DNA from: an uncultured Acetatifactor sp.
GTDB taxonomy: Bacteria > Bacillota > Clostridia > Lachnospirales > Lachnospiraceae
Reading direction: 5' to 3'
DNA: 12,486 bases
Assembly: GCA_910584235.1 (NCBI GenBank)
Contig: CAJTZD010000090.1
Coordinates: 1-12,486 of the forward strand
Below, in pieces: positions 7,679 through 12,486 of this stretch. The translations under genes and the position numbers were made by a program. Within the stretch, counting starts at the first letter, position 1. Every line of letters starts with the position of its first letter. Under the pieces are notes generated by a model. That model was not told the origin of the DNA and did no database searches. It was given only the letters and a program-made list of their open reading frames with translations.

Positions 7679-7706
7679 ATTATACATAATTTGTCATAAA
7701 AATCAA
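7679..7706 (-). promoter_or_regulatory. Sigma-A promoter of the ROK repressor gene
   Basis: On the minus strand, TTGATT (complement of 7701-7706), a 16-nt spacer and a perfect TATAAT (complement of 7679-7684) form a good promoter. Transcription should begin near 7672, about 40-70 nt before the candidate repressor starts. Confidence 0.65.
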
Positions 7707-7842
7707 TAAAAAGGAATCAAAAAAGTGAAATAATGTTACTAAAAACGAAAAAACGATAATGTGAGACTGATAAACAAGAATTTACATAACGATAATCGTA
7801 AAAATAAACGAAATAAAAAGTATTTAAAATTAGTAAAGAATA

Positions 7843-7871
7843 TTGATTTATATAGGAAAAGATGGTATTAT
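7843..7871 (+). promoter_or_regulatory. Sigma-A promoter of the ROK kinase-SIS operon
   Basis: TTGATT (7843-7848), a 17-nt spacer and TATTAT (7866-7871, 5 of 6 consensus) predict transcription from about 7878, leaving a leader of roughly 68 nt before the kinase ATG. The -10 box lies inside the palindrome at 7859-7877, so repression at this site would block RNA polymerase directly. Confidence 0.65.
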
Positions 7872-7877
7872 CATCTT
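7859..7877. promoter_or_regulatory. Candidate ROK repressor operator (19-bp palindrome)
   Basis: AAGATGGTATTATCATCTT is a 19-bp inverted repeat with one mismatched pair (8 of 9 arm positions pair around a central T). It fully covers the -10 box of the kinase promoter. Its position between a divergent repressor and its likely targets makes it the best operator candidate in the window. Binding by the ROK protein is inferred from position, not from a match to a known ROK motif. Confidence 0.55.
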
Positions 7878-7945
7878 GAAAAGCACTAAATAAAAGGTAC
7901 CGAAAAACCGTACATCATACAATAACGATGAGAAAGGGAAACGAT

Positions 7946-8980
7946 ATGAAGTATAGTATAGGGATAGACATCGGCGGGACCAAAAGTGCTGTTTTGCTGG
8001 GGAATCCCGGGGAAAACGAAAAACAGGACAGATTCATTTTACATAAAGAGGTATTTGAGACAAAAAAAGCCGGAGGTCCCATGGAAGTCGTCCGGAAGAT
8101 GAAAGCTTTGATCCGCGGGATGCTGGAGGAGAGAGCGCTCGCCACAGAAGACATTGTGGGGATAGGCATCAGCTGCGGAGGGCCGCTGGACAGCAAAAGG
8201 GGGTTGATTATGAACCCGCCGAATCTGCTGGGCTGGGACAATGTCCCCATCAAGCAGATGCTGGAGGAGGAATTCGGGCTGCCGGTAGCCCTGGAGAATG
8301 ACGCCAATGCCTGCGCGGTGGCGGAGTGGAAGTACGGCGCCGGCAGGGGCTATGACAATGTGATTTTCCTGACCTTTGGCACGGGGCTGGGCGCCGGGCT
8401 GATTCTGGACGGCAGGCTGTACCGGGGCGGCAGCGACATGGCAGGGGAAGTGGGCCATGTGAGGCTGGAGAGATGGGGCCCCGTGGGCTATGGCAAAATG
8501 GGTTCCTTTGAGGGCTTCTGCAGCGGTGCGGGCATCAGCCAGCTGGCCCGCATGAAAGTCCTGGAGAAGATGGAGAACGGTATGAGCCAGGGGCTGTGCC
8601 GGGGAATGGAGGATCTGGCCCAGCTCAACGCTAAAGACATCGCCATCGCGGCGGACAGAGGGGATGAGCTGGCTATCGAAATCTATCGCCTGTGCGGCGA
8701 GCAGCTGGGGCGCGGGCTGGCTATGCTGGTGGACATCCTGAATCCGGAGATCATTATCATCGGCAGCATCTTCCAGAGGTGCAGACACCTGCTCTGGCCC
8801 TACGCGGAACAGGTGATGAAGCGGGAGGCTCTGGAAGCGTCGGCAGCGGTCTGCGAAGTGGTGCCGGCCCAGCTGGGAGAACATATCGGCGATTATGCCG
8901 CGCTTTCCCTGGCGGCTTACAATTTTGGGGAGAGAGAAGAATTTGGAAGAGAAGAGTTTGAAGAAGATGAAAGCGCCTGA
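7946..8980 (+). CDS. ROK-family sugar kinase (glucokinase-like), substrate unknown
   Basis: This enzyme probably phosphorylates a hexose or amino sugar with ATP in the cytoplasm. The 344-residue protein has the phosphate-binding DIGGTK (8-13), the catalytic LENDANA with Asp119 (116-122), the second phosphate loop TFGTGLGAG (143-151), and GEVGH with His171. The CxCGxxGC zinc motif usual in ROK kinases is absent; that segment reads YGKMGSFEGFCSGAG (182-196), so it belongs to a non-zinc branch. The C terminus carries an acidic tail after about 328. The start is ATG 7946, with AAAGGG 7 nt upstream and an immediate MKYSIGIDIGGTK. An in-frame ATG at 7928 has no good ribosome binding site. It is the first gene of a two-gene operon whose 3' end overlaps the SIS gene. 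The divergent ROK repressor is its likely regulator. No transporter lies nearby to hint at the sugar. Confidence 0.9.
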   Translation: MKYSIGIDIGGTKSAVLLGNPGENEKQDRFILHKEVFETKKAGGPMEVVRKMKALIRGMLEERALATEDIVGIGISCGGPLDSKRGLIMNPPNLLGWDNVPIKQMLEEEFGLPVALENDANACAVAEWKYGAGRGYDNVIFLTFGTGLGAGLILDGRLYRGGSDMAGEVGHVRLERWGPVGYGKMGSFEGFCSGAGISQLARMKVLEKMENGMSQGLCRGMEDLAQLNAKDIAIAADRGDELAIEIYRLCGEQLGRGLAMLVDILNPEIIIIGSIFQRCRHLLWPYAEQVMKREALEASAAVCEVVPAQLGEHIGDYAALSLAAYNFGEREEFGREEFEEDESA

Positions 8981-9611
8981 AGAGATCTGGAAGCAGGCCG
9001 CAGAGCGGTATCCTGCCATCAAGGTCTGTGAAGAAGAAATCATGAAAGCCTATTGTGAAATGCGCGAAAGCTTTGAACGGGGCGGGAAGCTTTTGATCTG
9101 CGGCAACGGCGGCAGCAATGCGGACGCCCAGCACATCGTCGGGGAACTGATGAAAGAAAACCGACTGCGCCGGCCGGTGTCTGAGGGGTTCGCGGCGGCA
9201 TGCCGCAGGCTCTACCCCGGGGAAGCGCTGGAGGATCAGGTGCAGGGGGCGCTTCCCGCCATTGCCATCGGGGCCTGCCAGGCGCTTTATTCCGCCTACG
9301 CCAATGATGCCGCATCCGACATGGCCTATGCCCAGGAAGTCTTCGGTTATGGACGGCCGGGGGATGTGCTTCTGGCGCTGAGCACTTCAGGAAATTCGCG
9401 GAATGTGATAAATGCGGTAAAGGTGGCTGCGGCGGCAGGGCTGCGCTGCATTGGAATGGGCGGCCGGGACGGCGGCAGACTGCGGGAGCTGTGCGACATT
9501 TATGTGGCGCTGCCGGAGCGGGAGACTTATCTGGTGCAGGAATTGACGCTGCCTGTGTATCACGCATGGTGCCGCATGCTGGAATGCGCTTTTTGGGGAG
9601 CCGATAAGTAA
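8943..9611 (+). CDS. SIS-domain sugar-phosphate isomerase, GmhA-like
   Basis: This is a probable sugar-phosphate isomerase of the phosphoheptose isomerase (GmhA) type. Numbered from the TTG at 8943 (222 residues), it has GNGGSNADAQH (54-64), STSGNS (147-152), and all four positions that bind metal in E. coli GmhA: H64 and E68 (H-x3-E), Q189 and H197 (Q-x7-H). This supports a working isomerase rather than a SIS regulator. An insertion at about 73-105 (RLRRP ... EDQVQG) is typical of a Firmicute branch whose substrate I do not know. The TTG start has GGGGAG 10 nt upstream; ATG 8967 is the alternative but has little ribosome binding site. Either start overlaps the kinase end, implying coupled translation. 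The kinase presumably supplies its phosphorylated substrate. Making LPS heptose is unlikely in a Gram-positive. Confidence 0.83.
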   Translation: MEEKSLKKMKAPEEIWKQAAERYPAIKVCEEEIMKAYCEMRESFERGGKLLICGNGGSNADAQHIVGELMKENRLRRPVSEGFAAACRRLYPGEALEDQVQGALPAIAIGACQALYSAYANDAASDMAYAQEVFGYGRPGDVLLALSTSGNSRNVINAVKVAAAAGLRCIGMGGRDGGRLRELCDIYVALPERETYLVQELTLPVYHAWCRMLECAFWGADK

Positions 9612-9638
9612 GCCCTGAAAAAGCGTCGGCGGAAGAAT

Positions 9639-9666
9639 GTGACAAAGCCTCTCTTACATATATTGT
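9639..9666 (+). promoter_or_regulatory. Possible promoter for pdaA
   Basis: GTGACA (9639-9644, 5 of 6), a 16-nt spacer and TATTGT (9661-9666, 4 of 6) could start transcription near 9673, just before the structured leader. The weak -10 box makes this tentative. Read-through from the SIS gene is the alternative, as no terminator is visible between them. Confidence 0.35.
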
Positions 9667-9676
9667 AGCAAGATTG

Positions 9677-9746
9677 ATCAGCCGTGCAGGACTTGGAAAG
9701 GGCGCTTTGGCCCCGGGTTCCTCCATGGCTGATTTCCGAAAGGAAA
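9677..9746 (+). promoter_or_regulatory. Structured 5' leader of pdaA
   Basis: Bases 9677-9686 pair with 9724-9733 in a 10-bp stem (one G-U). After a C/C mismatch, 9688-9691 pair with 9719-9722. An apical hairpin GGGC/GCCC forms from 9700-9703 with 9710-9713. Next to it, TTTCC-GAAA-GGAAA (9733-9746) is a 5-bp hairpin with a GNRA tetraloop that buries the AAGGA ribosome binding site of pdaA. The two elements compete for one base (9733). I recognise no known riboswitch class. Thermodynamic folding and conservation were not computed. Confidence 0.45.
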
Positions 9747-9753
9747 GAGAGGG

Positions 9754-10614
9754 ATGAAGACAATCTATGTAAAGGATACGGTACAAAAGCTGCTGCGCAC
9801 TGACAGCATAAAGTGGAGGAAAGTGATCCCGGCATTTGCCCTGTTTGCCGCCATGTTTTTCCTGGGCAGGGAGGCGGCCCGGCTCCATGCCGAGGCCAGA
9901 CAGACCTCCGGGGAGCTGCTGTCCGAGACTGAGGACTGGGGGCTGGGATTCGGCAAAGAGGGAGAAAAGCCCACCGGCAATGCCACAGCGGCCCAGCTTG
10001 CCGGGTACGACGCCTATTACTGCGGGCCGGGGGAGGAGAAAGTGATCTATCTGACCTTTGACTGCGGCTATGAGAACGGGAACACGGAACCTATTTTGGA
10101 CGCGCTGAAAAAACATAACGCCCAGGCCACCTTTTTCGTGGTGGGACACTTCCTGGAGTCGGCCCCGGAGATCGTAAAGCGCATGGCCGCCGAGGGCCAC
10201 ACCGTGGGCAACCATACATATCATCACCCGGATATGTCCAAGATTTCCGACAAAGCGGCTTTTCAGAAAGAAATGGATGACGTAGCCGCGCTTTTCAAGG
10301 AAGTGACCGGAGAGGATCTGGCCATGTACTACAGACCGCCCCAGGGGAAATACAGTACCGCGAACCTGCAGATGGCAAAGGAGCTGGGCTACTCCACCTT
10401 TTTCTGGAGCCTGGCTTATGTGGACTGGAACCAGGACTCGCAGCCCAGCCATGAGGAGGCTTTCGAGAAGCTTACCGGCCGGATCCATCCCGGTGCCATC
10501 GTTCTGCTCCACAGCACTTCCAAAACAAACGGGGAAATCATGGATGAGCTGCTGACGAAATGGGAGGAGATGGGGTACACGTTCAAACCCCTTTCAGATC
10601 TTTTACAGAAATAA
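9754..10614 (+). CDS. pdaA: PdaA-type polysaccharide deacetylase, membrane-anchored
   Basis: This is a carbohydrate esterase family 4 enzyme of the PdaA type, which in Bacillus removes acetyl groups from muramic acid to make muramic delta-lactam in spore cortex. The 286-residue protein has an N-terminal membrane helix (about 23-38) that would hold the domain outside the membrane. Motifs in order are TFDCGYENG (101-109, catalytic base Asp103), GNHTYHHP with His154 and His158 (metal), RPPQGKYS (194-201), FWSLAYVDW (217-225), and HPGAIVLLH with His253. The layout and the YENG, VDW and LLH blocks match B. subtilis PdaA closely. The second Asp of the usual FDD motif is Cys104 here (Asn in B. subtilis PdaA). 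Role in sporulation or in vegetative wall is not shown by the sequence. The ATG at 9754 has AAGGA 9 nt upstream, inside a hairpin. guaA follows after 284 bp. Confidence 0.87.
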   Translation: MKTIYVKDTVQKLLRTDSIKWRKVIPAFALFAAMFFLGREAARLHAEARQTSGELLSETEDWGLGFGKEGEKPTGNATAAQLAGYDAYYCGPGEEKVIYLTFDCGYENGNTEPILDALKKHNAQATFFVVGHFLESAPEIVKRMAAEGHTVGNHTYHHPDMSKISDKAAFQKEMDDVAALFKEVTGEDLAMYYRPPQGKYSTANLQMAKELGYSTFFWSLAYVDWNQDSQPSHEEAFEKLTGRIHPGAIVLLHSTSKTNGEIMDELLTKWEEMGYTFKPLSDLLQK

Positions 10615-10719
10615 CAGGAACACCGGCTGTCGCGTGTTCTACGGGATCGTCTCTATGGTTGCACCTAGACACCGACAATACGGCAAAAAGCCGCACTCTT
10701 CCCAGAACCGATGTTGGCA

Positions 10720-10731
10720 GTATTATAATAC
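10720..10731. repeat. Perfect 12-bp palindrome GTATTATAATAC
   Basis: It is fully self-complementary and carries a TATAAT on both strands. On the minus strand a TTGTCT lies 17 nt upstream (complement of 10745-10750), which would form a weak leftward promoter antisense to the pdaA end. On the plus strand there is no matching -35 box. It may instead bind a dimeric regulator. Confidence 0.5.
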
Positions 10732-10754
10732 AAAACGGCCGGAAAGACAAGTTT

Positions 10755-10778
10755 TTTCTATGGTGGTTTCTATGGTTT
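10755..10778. repeat. 12-bp tandem repeat with TCTATGGT core
   Basis: TTTCTATGGTGG is followed directly by TTTCTATGGTTT, with 10 of 12 bases identical. The core TCTATGGT occurs a third time at 10652-10659. The copies lie 14-35 bp upstream of the guaA -35 box, a usual place for activator or repressor sites. Confidence 0.55.
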
Positions 10779-10791
10779 CGGACTGACTGCC

Positions 10792-10820
10792 TTGACTTGC
10801 GCCGCTGTCTGCTCTATAAT
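10792..10820 (+). promoter_or_regulatory. Sigma-A promoter of guaA
   Basis: TTGACT (10792-10797, 5 of 6), a 17-nt spacer and a perfect TATAAT (10815-10820) form the strongest promoter in the window. Transcription should begin near 10827, so guaA has a 5' leader of about 72 nt. Confidence 0.8.
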
Positions 10821-10898
10821 GGAAGTCGGCGAAAAGGACAGAATAAAGCCGCGAAAGCACACGTTAGCTGGGCGGCAGCGCTTTCACTAGGAGGGATT

Positions 10899-12443
10899 AT
10901 GGATAAAGAACTGGTAATAGTCATTGACTTTGGCGGTCAATACAACCAATTGGTGGCCAGGCGCGTCAGGGAATGCAATGTGTACTGCGAAATCTATTCT
11001 TACAAGACGGATCTGGCGAAGATCATAGAGAAGAAGCCCAGGGGCATCATCCTCACCGGAGGCCCCAGCAGCTGCTATGAAGAGGGCGCGGCTACGTGCC
11101 CCGGGGAGCTGTTCGGGCTGGGCATCCCGGTGCTGGGGCTCTGCTATGGGGCACAGTTGATGATGCAGGTGCTGGGGGGAGAGGTGGCCCGGGCCGCAGT
11201 GCGGGAGTACGGCAAGACAGAGGTAGAGGTAGATCCCTCGTCCAGGCTGTTTACAAATGTGACGCCTCATACCGTCTGCTGGATGAGCCATTTTGACTAT
11301 ATCGCCCGCATGGCTCCCGGCTTTCGGACAGTGGCGTCTACGGCCAACTGCCCCGTGGCTGCCGCGGAGTGGGAGGAGAAAAAACTCTACGCCATCCAGT
11401 TCCATCCGGAGGTGCTCCATACGGCCGAGGGCTCCAAGATGCTCTATAACTTTGTCCGCGGCGTCTGCGGCTGCGGGGGGGACTGGAGAATGGACTCCTT
11501 TGTGGAGGACAGCATTCGGGCCATCCGGGAAAAGGTGGGAAAGGGCAGGGTGCTCTGCGCCCTCTCCGGCGGCGTGGACTCCTCTGTGGCGGCAGTGCTG
11601 CTGTCCAGGGCAGTAGGCGCCCAGCTGACCTGCGTGTTCGTGGACCATGGACTGTTGCGCAAGAACGAGGGGGACCAGGTGGAACAGGTCTTCGGCCCGG
11701 AGGGAAACTATGAGCTGAATTTCGTTCGTGTCAATGCCGCAGAGCGGTTTTACGCAAAGCTGGCAGGCGTATCCGAGCCGGAGCAGAAACGCAAGATCAT
11801 CGGAGAAGAATTCGTCAGGGTATTCGAGGAAGAGGCAAAAAAGATCGGCAGAGTGGATTTCCTGGTGCAGGGAACCATTTACCCGGATGTGGTGGAGAGC
11901 GGCCTGGGCGGGGAATCCGCAGTGATCAAATCCCACCACAATGTGGGCGGTCTGCCGGATTATGTGGATTTCAGGGAGATTCTGGAGCCGTTGCGAAATC
12001 TGTTTAAAGACGAGGTGCGAAAAGCCGGGCTGGAATTGGGGATTCCGCAGCACCTGGTATTCCGCCAGCCTTTCCCGGGCCCCGGCCTGGGAGTCCGCAT
12101 CGTAGGCGAAATCACCGCGGAGAAAGTGAAGATCGTCCAGGAAGCGGACGCCATTTACAGAGAAGAAATCGAGAAAGCCGGCCTGGCAGGCTCCATCGGC
12201 CAGTACTTTGCGGCCCTGACCAACATGCGCAGCGTAGGGGTCATGGGGGATGAGAGGACCTATGATTACGCGGTGGCGCTGCGGGCAGTGAACACAGTGG
12301 ACTTCATGACCGCGGAGGCGGCGGAGATTCCTTTCGCGGTGCTCAAGAACGTGATGAGCCGGATCATCAATGAGGTGAAAGGGGTCAACAGGGTGCTTTA
12401 CGACCTGACTTCCAAGCCGCCCGGGACCATAGAGTTCGAGTGA
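10899..12443 (+). CDS. guaA: GMP synthase (glutamine-hydrolysing)
   Basis: GuaA makes GMP from XMP, ATP and glutamine, the last step of guanine nucleotide synthesis, in the cytoplasm. The 514-residue length is normal. The class I glutamine amidotransferase domain (1-190) has Cys82 in GLCYGAQ and His169/Glu171 in QFHPE, a full triad. The ATP-pyrophosphatase domain follows with the PP-loop SGGVDSS (223-229), then the family blocks DFLVQGTIYPDV and FRQPFPGPGLG, and the C-terminal dimerisation domain ends in SKPPGTIEFE. The start is ATG 10899 with AGGAGGG at 10889-10895 and the standard MDKELVIVIDFGGQYNQ. The reading frame stays open upstream to 10560, but that part lacks GuaA similarity and holds the promoter, so it is not coding. 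It has its own promoter, so it is not dependent on pdaA. Confidence 0.97.
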   Translation: MDKELVIVIDFGGQYNQLVARRVRECNVYCEIYSYKTDLAKIIEKKPRGIILTGGPSSCYEEGAATCPGELFGLGIPVLGLCYGAQLMMQVLGGEVARAAVREYGKTEVEVDPSSRLFTNVTPHTVCWMSHFDYIARMAPGFRTVASTANCPVAAAEWEEKKLYAIQFHPEVLHTAEGSKMLYNFVRGVCGCGGDWRMDSFVEDSIRAIREKVGKGRVLCALSGGVDSSVAAVLLSRAVGAQLTCVFVDHGLLRKNEGDQVEQVFGPEGNYELNFVRVNAAERFYAKLAGVSEPEQKRKIIGEEFVRVFEEEAKKIGRVDFLVQGTIYPDVVESGLGGESAVIKSHHNVGGLPDYVDFREILEPLRNLFKDEVRKAGLELGIPQHLVFRQPFPGPGLGVRIVGEITAEKVKIVQEADAIYREEIEKAGLAGSIGQYFAALTNMRSVGVMGDERTYDYAVALRAVNTVDFMTAEAAEIPFAVLKNVMSRIINEVKGVNRVLYDLTSKPPGTIEFE

Positions 12444-12486
12444 TGAAATGGACTTTAGAAAGCTAGTGTTTATGCGGGTTGCAAGC
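12444..12486 (+). other. Start of the region beyond guaA, possible small or partial ORF
   Basis: An ATG at 12448 opens a frame reading MDFRKLVFMRVAS to the window edge with no stop. There is no good ribosome binding site, so this may or may not be a gene start. An overlapping ATG at 12443 gives only a 7-codon peptide. No guaA terminator is visible before the window ends. Confidence 0.25.

Larger units (their letters stand above)
7606..7945. promoter_or_regulatory. AT-rich divergent control region between ROK repressor and ROK kinase
   Basis: This 340-bp stretch has no gene. It holds a leftward promoter near 7679-7706, a rightward promoter at 7843-7871, a palindrome over the rightward -10 box, a perfect 11-bp inverted repeat ACGATAATCGT at 7789-7799, and a direct copy of ACGATAAT at 7753-7760, 36 bp upstream of the other. 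Its base composition is much more AT-rich than the flanking genes, as expected of a control region. Confidence 0.75.
10615..10898 (+). promoter_or_regulatory. Control region between pdaA and guaA
   Basis: This 284-bp stretch has no convincing gene. It contains a hairpin GAACAC/GTGTTC (10618-10623 with 10634-10639), a hairpin CGGC-AAAAA-GCCG (10679-10691), a perfect palindrome GTATTATAATAC (10720-10731), three copies of TCTATGGT (10652, 10757, 10769), the guaA promoter and a guaA leader of about 70 nt. The leader has possible alternative stems (GCCGC/GCGGC, GAAAGC/GCTTTC, GCTG/CAGC) just before the ribosome binding site. I do not see the purine riboswitch core. Confidence 0.6.

Noticed and set aside
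7671..7680. ATAGTTCTAT near-palindrome at the repressor transcription start
   Set aside because: It is too short, AT-rich and has a central mismatch; it does not resemble the palindrome at 7859-7877.
9040..10512. 490-residue minus-strand open frame
   Set aside because: It lies antisense across the SIS and pdaA genes, has low-complexity Pro/Arg/His composition and no recognisable motif; it is a shadow of GC-rich coding DNA.
10618..10639. Intrinsic terminator after pdaA (GAACAC/GTGTTC hairpin)
   Set aside because: The stem is real but is followed by TACGGG with no U-run, so it is listed only as part of the control region.
10560..10898. In-frame upstream extension of guaA (113 codons open before ATG 10899)
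   Set aside because: The extension has no GuaA similarity, overlaps the pdaA end in another frame, and contains the strong promoter; the ATG at 10899 has the ribosome binding site and the conserved N terminus.
10827..10898. Purine (guanine) riboswitch before guaA
   Set aside because: The leader is only about 70 nt and lacks the conserved purine-aptamer junction and loop sequences; only short alternative stems are visible.
10887..12053. 388-residue minus-strand open frame opposite guaA
   Set aside because: It is fully antisense to a certain gene with conserved motifs, and its translation shows no domain.

Overview
The window looks like chromosomal DNA of a moderately GC-rich Firmicute, most likely a gut member of the Lachnospiraceae (Clostridia). 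This is inferred from strong AGGAGG-type ribosome binding sites, consensus sigma-A promoters, a Bacillus-type PdaA, a potABCD operon of Firmicute type, and AT-rich intergenic DNA between GC-rich genes. No species can be named from the sequence alone.

Layout. (1) 1-3886, plus strand: a tightly packed polyamine (spermidine/putrescine) ABC importer operon, potA-potB-potC-potD. potA lacks its 5' end: PotA homology stops at about base 53, after which comes a short AT-rich stretch with in-frame stops, so the Walker A part is absent. (2) 3928-5050: a good sigma-A promoter drives a cytoplasmic alpha/beta-hydrolase with a C-terminal extension. (3) 5104-6255: a membrane-anchored protein with a low-complexity stalk and two bacterial SH3-like domains. 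(4) 6382-7605, minus strand: a ROK-family transcriptional repressor, with a candidate terminator at its 3' end. (5) 7606-7945: an AT-rich divergent control region with a promoter in each direction and a 19-bp near-perfect palindrome over the -10 box of the rightward promoter. (6) 7946-9611: a ROK-family sugar kinase followed by an overlapping SIS-domain, GmhA-like sugar-phosphate isomerase. (7) 9612-9753: a structured leader. (8) 9754-10614: a membrane-anchored PdaA-type polysaccharide deacetylase. (9) 10615-10898: a 284-bp control region with repeats, a palindrome and a strong promoter, then guaA (GMP synthase), complete at 10899-12443. The last 43 bases begin whatever lies beyond guaA.

How the genes fit together. 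PotA-D form one importer: PotD captures polyamine outside the cell, PotB/PotC make the channel and PotA powers it. The divergent ROK repressor, ROK kinase and SIS isomerase look like one sugar-use module (sense the sugar, phosphorylate it, isomerise it), but no transporter or catabolic aldolase is present and the sugar is unknown. PdaA and the SH3 protein point to cell-envelope work; GuaA is housekeeping.

I found no CRISPR array, rRNA, tRNA or complete mobile element. I see no clear new defence or mobile system. The items most worth a second look are the broken potA end, the operator-like palindrome in the ROK module, and the structured leader before pdaA.
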